Shown: in pieces, positions 25,201 to 35,175 of the stretch
How positions within the stretch are numbered: position 1 is the first letter of the stretch
Layout of the letters: the number at the start of each line of letters is the position of its first letter
Source of the DNA: a bacterium
GTDB lineage: Bacteria > Myxococcota_A > UBA9160 > UBA4427
Direction: 5' to 3'
Assembly: GCA_024742285.1 (NCBI GenBank)
Contig: JANSYR010000019.1
Coordinates: 1 to 64,000, forward strand
Length of the DNA stretch: 64,000 bases
The notes under the pieces: generated by a model
Database searches by the model: none
Seen by the model: the letters and a program-made list of their open reading frames with translations, nothing else
Told to the model about the DNA's origin: nothing
Position numbers and translations under genes: made by a program

Positions 25201-26602
25201 GTCCGCGCGCACGCAGGCGGTCGATCACCGCCTCGCGCAGCCACCGACCCTCTTCGACCACGCGGAGCTGCTCGATTCCGTAGCTCTCGTGCCAGGCGGC
25301 CACGCCCGTCGGCATCGCGACGCGCCGGGTTGCCTCGATCGTCTCGGAGGACCCCATGCGACGGCTCGTGCGCGACCCATCCTGCACGGCCTCCGGTGCG
25401 ACATCGCGGGGATGGATCTCGACGATCGCGACCCGATCTTCCCAGCTCTCGGCGGACCACACGTCGCCGGTCCGGATCGGCCCCGCCCGGAAGTGGCCCG
25501 CCACCGCGCGACTCGGGTAGTAGGCGAGGTCCAGCCCGGTCTCTTCCCGGAGTACGGTCTCGAAGAGTCGCCGCATCCCCATCGTGTCGATTCGCTCGGG
25601 GGCGTTCGCGACGACCTCGCCGACCGAGAGCGGTGCCTCGCCGTCGCGCGCCACGTTGAGGAACGCATGGAGGTGGGGCGCGGCGCGAAAGTGGAAGACC
25701 GCCGCCGGTGACTCGAGGCGGAAGATGGGGGACGGCTGGTCGTCGAAGCGCATCCCCTCCTGATGGTCGACGTCGTAGTCGGCGAGGTGGAACGTCTCGA
25801 TCCCGCCGTTCGCCTCGATGCACGCCCAGGCGTAGTCGCGGTCGCCTTCGGCGTAGTTCCCCAGGATGCGGTCGATGACCGCCCGGGCGGCGGCGCGCTG
25901 CGTCGTCGTCAGTTCGCCGACGGGCACGCCTTCGAAGTGGCCGTCGGTCCCCTGGACGGCGACGGCGGTCTGGACCGGCGCCTTCGGACGACGCGCCTGC
26001 TTCCGGGCGGCAGGCGAGAGACTCGCGATCAGGGCCTGGCCGGCCTCGAGCTGGTCGAGATAGGCGTTGCCCGGCAGCCCGACCTCACCGTCTCCCGTCT
26101 GATCGCCGTAGACCTGGGGGCCACCGAAGGGATCGCCCTCGCGATTCGCGCCGCCCATCCGGAGGTTGAGGTGGGCGCCGGTGAGGTGGACCTGGTACGG
26201 GCCGGCCTCGGGATCCCCGACGAAGAGCAATCGACCGTAGTTCAGCCCGACGAGGCCGAGGAAGAACTGATCGAAGAGACGGGTCCGTCCGGCCGGCGAG
26301 AGCGAGGCGTGGATCAGGTCGACGAGGAGCGCCTGCTCCTGGCGCCGAAGGAACACCGTCTTGGTTCCGCCGCTCGCGACGCCGCGGTTGTGGAACTGTC
26401 GGCGGGGGTGGTCGTAGTCGACGAACGCGTCGTCGACGCCGCGCGCACGGAGACGACCCGACAAGGCCCGGGCGAGGTCGTCGACCGGCGCGAGCTCCGC
26501 GCTCGGCTTCGGCGGGAGCAGGCCGCGGCTGGCGACGCCGAAGAGGCCGCTCGCGGCGAGACCGGCGGTGCCAGCGAGGAGCTGCCGACGGGAAGGGGGC
26601 AT
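25178..26602 (-). CDS. DUF3500-like exported protein with Tat-type signal
   Basis: The 474-residue protein begins with a twin-arginine-like signal (SRRQLLAGTAGLAASGLFG). The mature part resembles DUF3500 proteins, with LVGLNYGRLLFVGDPEAGPY, HLTGAHLNLRMGG and GPQVYGDQTGDGEVGLPG blocks. Function of this family is not established. The C-terminal 150 residues (from about PAAVFHFRAAPHLHAF) have further conserved-looking His/Asp positions but no motif I can name. It is a candidate client of the Tat pathway; tatA lies at 7263-7463. Confidence 0.75.
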   Translation of the reverse strand: MPPSRRQLLAGTAGLAASGLFGVASRGLLPPKPSAELAPVDDLARALSGRLRARGVDDAFVDYDHPRRQFHNRGVASGGTKTVFLRRQEQALLVDLIHASLSPAGRTRLFDQFFLGLVGLNYGRLLFVGDPEAGPYQVHLTGAHLNLRMGGANREGDPFGGPQVYGDQTGDGEVGLPGNAYLDQLEAGQALIASLSPAARKQARRPKAPVQTAVAVQGTDGHFEGVPVGELTTTQRAAARAVIDRILGNYAEGDRDYAWACIEANGGIETFHLADYDVDHQEGMRFDDQPSPIFRLESPAAVFHFRAAPHLHAFLNVARDGEAPLSVGEVVANAPERIDTMGMRRLFETVLREETGLDLAYYPSRAVAGHFRAGPIRTGDVWSAESWEDRVAIVEIHPRDVAPEAVQDGSRTSRRMGSSETIEATRRVAMPTGVAAWHESYGIEQLRVVEEGRWLREAVIDRLRARGLSGTAPS

Positions 26603-26650
26603 CGTTTCGACCTCCGAGCGGACCTCGATTCTAGCGCGACCCGCCGTCGA

Positions 26651-26678
26651 TTGAGCGCGTCCGGGGAAGGGCTACCGT
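26651..26678 (+). promoter_or_regulatory. Promoter of the SDR gene
   Basis: TTGAGC (26651-26656), a 16-bp spacer and TACCGT (26673-26678) precede the SDR start. Transcription should begin near 26685 and give a 30-nt leader that includes the aaggaga ribosome-binding site before the ATG at 26719. Confidence 0.5.
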
Positions 26679-26718
26679 GCCGCCTCCCAACGATTCATGA
26701 ACGGAAAAGGAGACTCCG

Positions 26719-27582
26719 ATGGGCCTGTTGGACGGAAAGGTCGCGATCGTGACCGGAGCGGGTGGCGGACTCGGGCGCGAACACGCGCTGGCGCTCGCGA
26801 AGGAAGGCGCCGCCGTGGTCGTGAACGACCTCGGTGGTGCGCGGGACGGTTCGGGCTCCGGCTCGGCGATGGCCGACCAGGTCGTGGACGCCATCAAGGC
26901 GGCCGGCGGCGAGGCCGCGCCGAACTACGACAACGTGTCGACCGTCGAAGGCGGGGAGTCGATCCTGAAGTCGGCGCTCGACGCCTTCGATCGCGTGGAC
27001 ATCCTGATCAACAACGCGGGCATCCTCCGCGACAAGAGCTTCTCGAAGACGACCGAAGATCTCTGGGATCCCGTGATCGCCGTTCACCTGAAGGGCACCT
27101 ACTGCGTGACCCGCCCAGTCTTCAACTGGATGAAGGAGAACGGGAACGGCGGCACGATCATCAACACGAGCTCGACGTCGGGCCTGAACGGCAACTTCGG
27201 TCAGTGCAACTACGGCGCCGCGAAGGCGGGCATCGCCGGGTTCACGCGCTGTCTCGCCCTCGAAGGGAAGAAGTACGGCATCCGCTGTCACATCCTCGCG
27301 CCGGTCGCGCACACGCGGCTGACCGAGGACCTGCCCGGGTTCGGCGACGATGCCGCTGCGGCGAAGTACGACCCGAGCCTCGTCTCGCCGCTCATGGTCT
27401 ATCTCGCATCCGACGCGGCGAAGGACATGACGGGCAAGACCTTCCTCGCCGGCGGGGGCCGGATCGCCGAGATGCGGGTCGTGACCGCGACGGGCATCAC
27501 GAAGGAAGAGGACGGCGGGCTCTGGACGGCCGAAGAGGTCGGCGCCCGGATGGCCGCGGGCGAGATCCTGCTGCCCGAGTAG
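26719..27582 (+). CDS. Short-chain dehydrogenase/reductase, MFE-2/17beta-HSD4-like
   Basis: The 287-residue enzyme is a classical SDR. The cofactor motif is TGAGGGLG (12-19), NNAGILRDKSFSKTTEDLWD follows, and the catalytic triad lies in INTSSTSGLNG and the YGAAK motif. The extended ILRDKSF segment and the VVVNDLGGARDGSG stretch after the first strand resemble the (3R)-hydroxyacyl-CoA dehydrogenase domain of multifunctional enzyme 2 and related steroid/acyl-CoA SDRs. A role in beta-oxidation or sterol metabolism is inferred. There is a clean aaggaga site before the ATG, and PlsB follows 88 bp later. Confidence 0.9.
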   Translation: MGLLDGKVAIVTGAGGGLGREHALALAKEGAAVVVNDLGGARDGSGSGSAMADQVVDAIKAAGGEAAPNYDNVSTVEGGESILKSALDAFDRVDILINNAGILRDKSFSKTTEDLWDPVIAVHLKGTYCVTRPVFNWMKENGNGGTIINTSSTSGLNGNFGQCNYGAAKAGIAGFTRCLALEGKKYGIRCHILAPVAHTRLTEDLPGFGDDAAAAKYDPSLVSPLMVYLASDAAKDMTGKTFLAGGGRIAEMRVVTATGITKEEDGGLWTAEEVGARMAAGEILLPE

Positions 27583-27632
27583 TCGAGGCAGGCGTGCCGG
27601 GGCGGCGTGGTCCGCTCCGGCGCGTCGCCAAT

Positions 27633-27661
27633 TTGGCGGCCCCAGGGGGCGTCGGTACCCT
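27633..27661 (+). promoter_or_regulatory. Promoter giving a probably leaderless plsB message
   Basis: TTGGCG (27633-27638), a 17-bp spacer and TACCCT (27656-27661) end 9 bp before the ATG at 27671. Initiation at the usual 7-9 bp after the -10 box would put the transcript start at or next to the ATG, and no Shine-Dalgarno sequence is present. Confidence 0.45.
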
Positions 27662-27670
27662 GCGGTGATC

Positions 27671-30460
27671 ATGTCCGACGATCCAGAGACGACCGAGCGG
27701 CCGCCCGAAGGCGAGCCCGTCCTCGACGCGGACGCCGAATCCGCCGACTTCTCCGGCGGCCCCGAGATCTCCGACAGCTCTGGCAGCTCTGGCAGCTCCG
27801 ACGGAAAGGATCGCGCTCCGGCCCCGCTCCCGCCCCACGTGGCGAAGGGAGCGGCGCGCTCGTCGATGGCCGAGCGGTTCAATTTCCTCTTCCGCTCGTT
27901 CGCGAGTCGGTTCTTCGCGCACTTCGAGCTCGACGAGGCCGTCGTCGAGCGCCTGAAGGCCCTCGAGTCCCGCGGCAGCGTCGTCTACGTCATGCGGTAC
28001 TCGAGCCGCCTCGACTACTTCCTGTTCAACACGCTCTTCCTTCGGCATGGCCTGCGGCTCTCGGGCTTCGCGAACGCCATCCACTTCTACTACTACCGGC
28101 CGCTGCATCAGCTGATCCCGACGATGCTCCGACTGAAGCGGGCGCGACCGCGGGAGGTGGAGCACGCCGAGGACTGCGAGATCGTCCGGGAGCACGTGGC
28201 CGCCGGCCACAGTCTCTTCCTCTTCCTGCGGACCCAGCGACTCAAGGCCTTCCTGCGCGGGAAGAAGCAGGAGCGGCGACGCGATGAGCTCGACCTGCTC
28301 GGCGAGGTCGTGCGTCAGGTCCGGGAGGTCGATCCGGAGCGTGAGGTCTTCGTGGTTCCCCTGGCGATCTTCTGGCGCAAGGGGCCTCGGACCGAGAATC
28401 GATTCCTGAACGTCGACTACGGGTCCCTCGCCCGTCCGTCGGACTTCGCGAAGGTCGCACGGTTCCTCTCCACCTACCGCAGCCTGACGGTCAAGGTCGG
28501 CGACGCGATCGACGTCGGTCTCTACGGGAAGGTGAACGCGGACGACGACGCGAAGCGACTCGCGCGCAAGATCCGCCGCGCGGTGCTCATCCATCTCTAC
28601 CGGGAAGAGAAGGTCGTCGAGGGTCCGTCCCTCCGTCCGCGTTGGCGCGTGTTGAAGGAGGTCCTGGGCGACCCCGGCGTGCGGAAGGCGATGGCGGTCC
28701 GCGCGAGCGCCGACAAGGGGTCGCCGGAGAAGGCCGAGCGCGAGGTCGAGAAGATCTTCAAGGAGATCTCGGCCAACATGAGCTCGACGTGGCTGGCGAT
28801 CGGTGCCGCCGTCGTCGGCGCGATCTTCAAGCGCCTCTTCGCCTCGATCGAAGTCCACCGGCTGAACGAGATCGCAGAGGACGCCAAACGTCATCCGATC
28901 GTCCTCGTTCCGAGCCACCGCTCCTACTTCGATTTCCTGATCCTCTCCTGGCTCTTCTACCAGAACTACCTCGTCCCGCCCCACATCGCGGCCCGGGAGA
29001 ACATGGCGTTCGGCCCCTTCGGATACCTGTTCCGCAACATGGGCGCGTTCTATCTCCGCAAGTCCTTCGACGATCCGCTCTACAAGGAGGTCTTCCGCGC
29101 GTACGTCGCCTACCTCGTGCGCGAGGGCTTCACCCAGGAGTTCTTCATCGAGGGCGGCCGCTCGCGGACGGGCAAGAACCTGGCGCCGCGCCTCGGCATG
29201 CTCTCCTGGGACGTCGATGCCTTCCTCGAAGGCAACCGCAAGGATCTCTTCTTCGTCCCGATCGCGATCAGCTACGAGCGACTCGTGGAGGAATCCGGGA
29301 TGGTCGAAGAGCTCGCCGGCGGCGAGAAGACCGAAGAGAGCGTCCTCGGTCTCTTTCGCGCGCGGAAATACCTCCAGCGGCGCTTCGGGTCGGTCCACGT
29401 GTCCTTCGGCGAGCCGATCTCCCTCGCCGGCGCCCTCGGCGGTCAACGCGAGCGTTTCGAGGCGCTCCAGCGCGGCGAGATCTCCTCGACGGAAGTGCGC
29501 ACGGTTCTCGAGGAGCACAAGCGCGACTTCGTGGGCTCCCTCGGCCACTCCCTCGTCGAGCGCATCGGTTGGGCGATGGTCGCGAACGCGACCTCCGTCG
29601 CCTCGGTCGTCCTGATGGGCGCGCCGCATCGCGGCGTCCTGCGTGAGGACCTGGTGCGCGGGATGCAGGAGGTGGCCGGGCTGCTGCGGCTACAGGGGGT
29701 ACGACTCACGACCGCCCTCGAGCACGACCTGCCCGAGCTGCGTGAGTCGATCGCGTTCCTCGAGCGATCGGACCTCCTCAAGTCCCGGCTCGACCACCGC
29801 GGAGAGATCCTTCACTTCGAGGAGAGTCGCCGGCGTGCCCTCGACATCTACCGGAACTCGATCGCCCACTTCCTCGTGATCCCGAGCGTGCTCGCGCGCG
29901 CGGCGCTCGGCGGCCTGCCGCGCAACGGTGTCCACCAGGAGCTCGAGACCTGGATCGACGTCTTCTACCGCGAATACTATGCGTCCCGCGAGCTCTACCT
30001 CACCCGCGGCGAAGCCGTCCTCGAGCACTTCGAGAGCGAGGGATGGATCACCCTCGACGGCGACGGGGTCTGGCAGGCGACCCGCGAAGGGCATCGGCCG
30101 CTCCGCGTCCTGGCAGAGCAGACGCGCGGCGTCGTCGAATGCTACGACTCGATCGTGCGTGTGCTTTCCGCGTGGATGCAGTCGGCGGACGAGGGCGTGC
30201 TCCGGAGCGGGCTCATCAAGGAGGCGCAGCTCGACTTCGAGGGCGCCCAGCTGCTCGGGGACGCACGCCGGATGGAAGCGCTCAGCGACACGACCTTCGA
30301 CAACGCGCTCGCGTGGCTCGCCTCCCGGGACATCCTCGAGAGCGAGTCCATCACGACCGGCAAGCGCGGCGGTCGGGACACCCGTTATGCCCGTGGGGAG
30401 AAGTGGTCCGAGCTCGCGCGGCTCGGGGCGCTTCTGGCGGCGGCTCTCCGGGACGGGTAG
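27671..30460 (+). CDS. plsB: Glycerol-3-phosphate 1-O-acyltransferase PlsB
   Basis: The 929-residue protein is a long PlsB-type acyltransferase that acylates sn-1 of glycerol-3-phosphate at the inner membrane. The catalytic HX4D is HRSYFD (H416, D421) within VPSHRSYFDFLILSWLFY. Further acyltransferase blocks are FYLRKSFDDPLYKEVFRAY, FFIEGGRSRTGKNLAPRLG (near 493) and FVPIAISYERLVE. The C-terminal 350 residues fit the extended PlsB tail. The N-terminal 60 residues are acidic, with a repeated Ser-Gly stretch, and are not expected in E. coli PlsB (807 residues). A GTG two codons upstream is an alternative start. Confidence 0.93.
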   Translation: MSDDPETTERPPEGEPVLDADAESADFSGGPEISDSSGSSGSSDGKDRAPAPLPPHVAKGAARSSMAERFNFLFRSFASRFFAHFELDEAVVERLKALESRGSVVYVMRYSSRLDYFLFNTLFLRHGLRLSGFANAIHFYYYRPLHQLIPTMLRLKRARPREVEHAEDCEIVREHVAAGHSLFLFLRTQRLKAFLRGKKQERRRDELDLLGEVVRQVREVDPEREVFVVPLAIFWRKGPRTENRFLNVDYGSLARPSDFAKVARFLSTYRSLTVKVGDAIDVGLYGKVNADDDAKRLARKIRRAVLIHLYREEKVVEGPSLRPRWRVLKEVLGDPGVRKAMAVRASADKGSPEKAEREVEKIFKEISANMSSTWLAIGAAVVGAIFKRLFASIEVHRLNEIAEDAKRHPIVLVPSHRSYFDFLILSWLFYQNYLVPPHIAARENMAFGPFGYLFRNMGAFYLRKSFDDPLYKEVFRAYVAYLVREGFTQEFFIEGGRSRTGKNLAPRLGMLSWDVDAFLEGNRKDLFFVPIAISYERLVEESGMVEELAGGEKTEESVLGLFRARKYLQRRFGSVHVSFGEPISLAGALGGQRERFEALQRGEISSTEVRTVLEEHKRDFVGSLGHSLVERIGWAMVANATSVASVVLMGAPHRGVLREDLVRGMQEVAGLLRLQGVRLTTALEHDLPELRESIAFLERSDLLKSRLDHRGEILHFEESRRRALDIYRNSIAHFLVIPSVLARAALGGLPRNGVHQELETWIDVFYREYYASRELYLTRGEAVLEHFESEGWITLDGDGVWQATREGHRPLRVLAEQTRGVVECYDSIVRVLSAWMQSADEGVLRSGLIKEAQLDFEGAQLLGDARRMEALSDTTFDNALAWLASRDILESESITTGKRGGRDTRYARGEKWSELARLGALLAAALRDG

Positions 30461-30544
30461 CTTCCGCGCCCTTTCGGGCCCCCGTCCGGATCGTCTCTCG
30501 CGTTCGCCGGGGGCCGGTCCCCGAGCCCGTTTCCCGAGGAAGCC

Positions 30545-30949
30545 ATGTCCGCCGAGTCCCCTGCCGACCCCATCTCCATCATCGACTTCGAAAAGGGCGG
30601 GGGTCTCGTGACCGCGATCGCCCAGGACGACGACACGGGCGAGGTCCTGATGGTCGCCTACATGAACGAGGAATCGCTCCGCCGGTCCCTCGAGATCGGC
30701 GAGGTCGTCTACTGGAGCCGGAGCCGGAAGAAGTACTGGCACAAGGGCGAAGAGAGCGGAAACGTCCAGAAGCTCAAGGGCATGTACGTCGACTGCGACG
30801 GCGACGCCCTCGTCCTGCGCGTCGAGCAGATCGGCGGCGCCGCGTGCCACACGGGGAAGCGCAACTGTTTCTTCCGCCGGATCGACGGCGGAACGATCGA
30901 GGACGTCGGCGTCCAGGTCTTCGATCCCGACGAGGTCTACAAGAAGTGA
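30545..30949 (+). CDS. hisI: Phosphoribosyl-AMP cyclohydrolase
   Basis: The 134-residue protein is the stand-alone HisI enzyme of histidine synthesis, which opens the purine ring of PR-AMP. It shows [38 protein letters not shown] and the metal-binding [14 protein letters not shown], followed by [11 protein letters not shown] with the zinc Cys. There is no fused HisE domain. hisG begins in an overlapping GTGA at the stop codon. Other his genes are not in the window. Confidence 0.97.
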   Translation: MSAESPADPISIIDFEKGGGLVTAIAQDDDTGEVLMVAYMNEESLRRSLEIGEVVYWSRSRKKYWHKGEESGNVQKLKGMYVDCDGDALVLRVEQIGGAACHTGKRNCFFRRIDGGTIEDVGVQVFDPDEVYKK

Positions 30950-31848
30950 GCATACTGGCCCCCACGAACGACGAAGGTCCCAAGATCCGACTCGGCCTGC
31001 CCAAGGGCAGCCTGCAGGAAACGACCGTCTCGCTCTTCGCGAAGGCGGGCTACGACGTCCGGATCTCCGGACGTTCCTACTACCCTTCGATCGACGATGC
31101 CGAGATCGAGTGCATCCTGATCCGGCCCCAGGAGATGGCGCGCTACGTCGGGCAGGGCGTGCTCGACTGCGCGATCACGGGACTCGATTGGGTGATCGAG
31201 TCCGGAGCCGACGTCGAGGAGCTCGCCGACCTGCGCGCGCCGTGGCCGAACTACGGTCCCGTCCGGTGGATCCTCGCGGTCAAGAACGACTCGCCGTTCC
31301 AGACGCCGAAGGATCTCGAAGGCAAGCGGATCGCCACCGAGGTCATGGGCATGACCGAGCGATACTTCGCCGAGCAGGGGATCAGCGCTCAGCTCGAGTT
31401 CTCCTGGGGCGCGACCGAGGTCAAGCCGCCGGTGCTCGCCGACGCGATCGTCGACGTGACCGAGACGGGCTCGAGCCTGCGCGCCAACAATCTGCGCGTG
31501 ATCGACCTGCTCCACGAGAGCACCCCCCGACTGATCGCCCATCGCGCTTCGCTCCAGGATCCCTGGAAGCGCGGCAAGCTCGAGCGGCTGAAGATGCTGC
31601 TGATGGGCGCGATCGCCGCCGCGACCCGGGTCGGGCTCTCGATGAACGTTCCGAAGGACAAGATGGAGAGCGTGCTCGCGCTCCTGCCCGATGCCGGCAA
31701 GCCGACGATCTCGCCGCTCGCCGATCCGTCCTGGGTCGACATCTTCGTGATCGTCGAGGAATCCTTCGTCCGCGATCTGCTGCCGAAGCTCCACGAGGCC
31801 GGTGCCCGCGGCATCGTCGAGAACCCGCTCAACAAGATCATCGACTGA
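30946..31848 (+). CDS. hisG: ATP phosphoribosyltransferase, long form
   Basis: The 300-residue enzyme catalyses the first step of histidine synthesis. It has [59 protein letters not shown] and the PRPP motif [18 protein letters not shown]. The extra C-terminal domain ([20 protein letters not shown] to the end) marks the long, self-regulating form that is feedback-inhibited by histidine and does not need HisZ. The GTG start overlaps the hisI stop by 4 bp. Confidence 0.96.
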   Translation: MSILAPTNDEGPKIRLGLPKGSLQETTVSLFAKAGYDVRISGRSYYPSIDDAEIECILIRPQEMARYVGQGVLDCAITGLDWVIESGADVEELADLRAPWPNYGPVRWILAVKNDSPFQTPKDLEGKRIATEVMGMTERYFAEQGISAQLEFSWGATEVKPPVLADAIVDVTETGSSLRANNLRVIDLLHESTPRLIAHRASLQDPWKRGKLERLKMLLMGAIAAATRVGLSMNVPKDKMESVLALLPDAGKPTISPLADPSWVDIFVIVEESFVRDLLPKLHEAGARGIVENPLNKIID

Positions 31849-31849
31849 C

Positions 31850-32497
31850 GTGTCGCCCGCCGCGGGACGTGGGACGCCCGTCCATGACCGAGGGCGCTTC
31901 GGCCGCTTCGCCGGCGGACTGCTGGACTACGCCCGTACGGCCTGGTGGGGCACGGTCGCACCGCGCACCCTCGAGCGGCGCCCGCTCGGCGTCGCGCAGG
32001 GCGTGATCCTGCGAGAGGAAGCCGGGCGTCCCGAGGTCCTGTTGAGCGTGCGGAGCGACCTCTTCGGCTGGGAGCTTCCGGGTGGGACCCTCGAGGCCGG
32101 GGAGGATCCGGCGACCGCCCTGATGCGAGAAGTCGAGGAGGAGACCGGACTCGAGGTCGCGGTCGAGGGCGAGGTCGGCGTGTGGCAGCGCACCGGGTTC
32201 AGGCCCCACACCGCGCACGTGTTCCGATGTCGCGTACGGGGCGGGCGGCTTCGCCCGTCCCACGAGACACCGCGCGTCGCATGGTTCGACGCCGCCGCTC
32301 CGCCCGAGGCGCTCTTTCCCTGGTACCGCGCGCCCCTGGCGATCGGCTGCGAACGGCGGCCCGATGCCGTCGCGATCGAGGAGAGCCAGGGGCTGGCGTG
32401 GATTCTCGAAGCGATGCAGATCGACCTGCGGATGCGCTGGGACGGCTTGCCGGATCCGTCCGCGCCGATTTCCGAGGGCCCGCATCGCGACGGCTGA
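31850..32497 (+). CDS. Nudix hydrolase
   Basis: The 215-residue protein starts at a GTG immediately after hisG. The Nudix box runs G78 to L101: GGTLEAGEDPATALMREVEE then ETGL, with all catalytic Glu/Arg residues present. An extra N-terminal segment (FAGGLLDYARTAWWGT) may be a helix that contacts membrane or partner. The substrate is probably a nucleotide or other organic pyrophosphate; no specificity motif is evident. Tight linkage to hisG suggests co-transcription rather than shared function. Confidence 0.88.
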   Translation: MSPAAGRGTPVHDRGRFGRFAGGLLDYARTAWWGTVAPRTLERRPLGVAQGVILREEAGRPEVLLSVRSDLFGWELPGGTLEAGEDPATALMREVEEETGLEVAVEGEVGVWQRTGFRPHTAHVFRCRVRGGRLRPSHETPRVAWFDAAAPPEALFPWYRAPLAIGCERRPDAVAIEESQGLAWILEAMQIDLRMRWDGLPDPSAPISEGPHRDG

Positions 32498-32649
32498 CGG
32501 GCCGGTTCGCCCGGGATCGCGCGGAGGCGCATCGCCCGACGCGTATCGGCATTCCGTCTGATCGAGCCCCCTCGACTCGGGCGCCGCCGCTACGCTCGCG
32601 CCTGCCGCGCCCCGGCTCGAGGCGTATCCAAGGTCAGGAGAGATCTGTC

Positions 32650-34878
32650 GTGTCCGAAATCCGAACGACCCACACGTTCTGCCGGATCTGTGAGTCCCTC
32701 TGCGGGCTCGAGGTCGACATCGACGGCCAGGGTGAGATCGCGGCGATCCGTCCGGACGCCCGACACGTCGAGAGCGAGGGGTTCGCCTGCGTGAAGGGGC
32801 TCAAGCAGGATCGCCTCTTCGGGAGTCCCGACCGGCTCGAGTACCCCATGAAGCGCGTCGGCGATCGCTTCGAGCGCATCTCCTGGGAGCAGGCCCTCGA
32901 GGAGATCGGCGCGAAGGTCAAGGGCCTGCGCCGGGACCACGGGGCCGATTCGATCGGGATGTACGTCGGGACCGCGGCGGGCTTCAGCCTGCTCCACCCG
33001 ATCTTCGCCCAGGGCTTCATGAACGGGGTCGGCTCGAAGAGCATGTACGCCTCGTCGACCCAGGACTGCAGCAACAAGTTCGCGGTGGCGAAGGAGGTCT
33101 ACGGCTTCCCGTTCACCCAGCCCTTCCCGGACCTCGACCACACCGAGTGCCTGATCATCGTGGGCGCGAATCCGATCGTCTCGAAGTGGAGCTTCCTTCA
33201 GGTGCCGAACCCGGGGAGGCGCCTGCGCGAGATCGAGGCGCGAGGCGGCAAGATCTGGATCGTCGACCCGCGTCGGACGGAGACCGCGAAGGTCAGCGGG
33301 GAACACGTCGCGATCCGGCCGGGGACCGACGTCTTCTTCTACCTGAGCTTCCTCCACGAGCTGATCCTGACCGGCGGTGTCGACGAGGCGGTCGTGCGCG
33401 ACCACCTGCGCGGCTTCGAGACCGTGAAGATGCTCGCGGCCGACTGGCCGGCGGAGCGCACCGCCGAGGTGACGCGGATTCCGGCGGAGACGTTGCGGGC
33501 GATGGTCGCGAGCTACCGCGAGGCGAACGGCGCGGCCCTCTACTGCTCGACCGGCGTGAACATGGGCGGGCACGGTGCGCTCGCTTTCTGGATCCAGGAA
33601 GTCATCAACGCGGTCTCGGGCAACCTCGACCGGGTGGGCGGTCTCCTGCTCGGTCGAGGCATCGTCGACTTCGCCCGCTTCGGCGCGAAGTCCGGTTTCG
33701 GCCTGCGCGACGACCGCTCCCGGATCGGCGGCTTCGCCTCGGTCAACGACGCCTATCCGGGAGGGATCCTCGCGGACGAGATCCTCACGCCGGGGGAGGG
33801 CAAGCTGCGCGCGCTCTTCGTGACCGGCGGCAATCCGCTGATCACGATGGCCGGGGCCGGACGTCTGCGCGACGCCTTCGAAGAGCTCGACCTGCTGGTC
33901 ACGCTGGACATCCTGCCGAACGAGACCGGTCAGCTCGCGGACTACATGCTGCCGGCGACCACGCCCTTCGAGCGTCCGGATCTGCCCTTCGCGTTCCCGC
34001 TCCTGATGGGGATGCAGTCGCACCCGTACCTGCAGGCGACGGAGCCGGTCGTCGAGGCGAAGGCGGAGCAGCGCGACGAGGCGAGCATCTACCTCGACCT
34101 CGCCCGGGTCTGCGACGCTCCGCTCTTCGGCTCCCGCGTCGTCCAGAAGGTGCTCGAATGGGTGACGCGGGCCTTCGGCCCGAAGCGGGAGGGCCTCCCG
34201 CCCTCGCTTCCGCAGGCGGGTCTCATGAGCCTGCTCCTCCGCGTCACCGGCAACGGCAGCTTCCGGAAGCTCCTCGGCGAACGTCATGGGCGCCTGCTCT
34301 CGCCGCAGCAGGCCGGGACCTATCTGGGGAAGCGCGTGGCCAAGCCCGACGGACGCGTCGACCTCGCCCCCGACGGGCTCGTCGCGCGAGCGCGGTCCGT
34401 GCTCGACGAGGCTTTCCGGGAGGAGCGCAGCCAGCCCGGACGCCTCAAGCTGATCACCCGCCGCCATGTGAAGACCCACAACTCCTGGACCCACAACGAG
34501 CCGAGCTTCGTCGCCGGAACGCGGACGACGAACTACGTCTACATGCATCCCGAGGACGCGAAGGCCGCCGGACTCGCGAATGGCGACCTGGCCGACGTCC
34601 GCTCCGAGACCGGCGTCGTGCGCCTGCCCGTCGAGTTCCTGAACGAGCTCCAACCGGGCTCGGTCGCGATCCCGCACGGCTGGGGACATCAGGCCGCCAA
34701 GGGGCTGACCGTCGCGAGCGCGACGACCGGGGTGAACGTGAACGTCCTGGCCGCGAGTGGTGCGGAGGCCGTCGAGCCGATCTCCGGCATGTCCCACCTC
34801 ACGGCGATCCCGGTCGAGGTCGTCCCGGCGGACGGACCCGTCGATCGCGGGGACTGGACGGGGCGTCCGGGCGCCTGA
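32650..34878 (+). CDS. Molybdopterin oxidoreductase (DMSO reductase family), orphan catalytic subunit
   Basis: The 742-residue protein starts at a GTG with aggagag upstream. C11, C14, C18 and C47 (CRICESLC and FACVKG) bind an N-terminal 4Fe-4S cluster. The molybdopterin domain follows, with the probable Mo/W ligand C140 in SSTQDCSNKF, LIIVGANPIVSKWSF, IWIVDPRRTETA and VTGGNPLITMAG. The C-terminal domain with YMHPEDAKAAGLANGD is the dinucleotide-binding beta barrel. There is no Tat signal, so it is cytoplasmic. No electron-transfer partner subunits are adjacent. Formate dehydrogenase-like or other activity cannot be told apart here. Confidence 0.9.
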   Translation: MSEIRTTHTFCRICESLCGLEVDIDGQGEIAAIRPDARHVESEGFACVKGLKQDRLFGSPDRLEYPMKRVGDRFERISWEQALEEIGAKVKGLRRDHGADSIGMYVGTAAGFSLLHPIFAQGFMNGVGSKSMYASSTQDCSNKFAVAKEVYGFPFTQPFPDLDHTECLIIVGANPIVSKWSFLQVPNPGRRLREIEARGGKIWIVDPRRTETAKVSGEHVAIRPGTDVFFYLSFLHELILTGGVDEAVVRDHLRGFETVKMLAADWPAERTAEVTRIPAETLRAMVASYREANGAALYCSTGVNMGGHGALAFWIQEVINAVSGNLDRVGGLLLGRGIVDFARFGAKSGFGLRDDRSRIGGFASVNDAYPGGILADEILTPGEGKLRALFVTGGNPLITMAGAGRLRDAFEELDLLVTLDILPNETGQLADYMLPATTPFERPDLPFAFPLLMGMQSHPYLQATEPVVEAKAEQRDEASIYLDLARVCDAPLFGSRVVQKVLEWVTRAFGPKREGLPPSLPQAGLMSLLLRVTGNGSFRKLLGERHGRLLSPQQAGTYLGKRVAKPDGRVDLAPDGLVARARSVLDEAFREERSQPGRLKLITRRHVKTHNSWTHNEPSFVAGTRTTNYVYMHPEDAKAAGLANGDLADVRSETGVVRLPVEFLNELQPGSVAIPHGWGHQAAKGLTVASATTGVNVNVLAASGAEAVEPISGMSHLTAIPVEVVPADGPVDRGDWTGRPGA

Positions 34879-35175
34879 TCCTCGTCGCGCGCCGGACCCG
34901 GCCAGCCGGATCGAAGGGGTCGGAAATCCGGCGATCCTGCGGTCAATCGACCCGCGGTGGGGCCGGCTCAGGCTCTGTTGCCGGTCTGCTGCGCATCCAT
35001 GCGACGAACGGCGTCGATGGGCCGGAAAGTGCCGAAGCCCCATCGAGTCCGCCCGGCGCCCGCCTCCTGCTGGGCGGAGGGGCGGGCGGTCGCGGGGCAC
35101 GCAGCGTTATGTTTCCACTCTTGCGAGGCCGGGCGGCCACCCACCGGGACGTCCGCGCCGCGTAGGAGCAGTCGG

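Noticed and set aside
32650-34878. Selenocysteine in the molybdopterin oxidoreductase
   Set aside because: The metal-ligand position is a normal Cys codon (C140) and there is no in-frame TGA.
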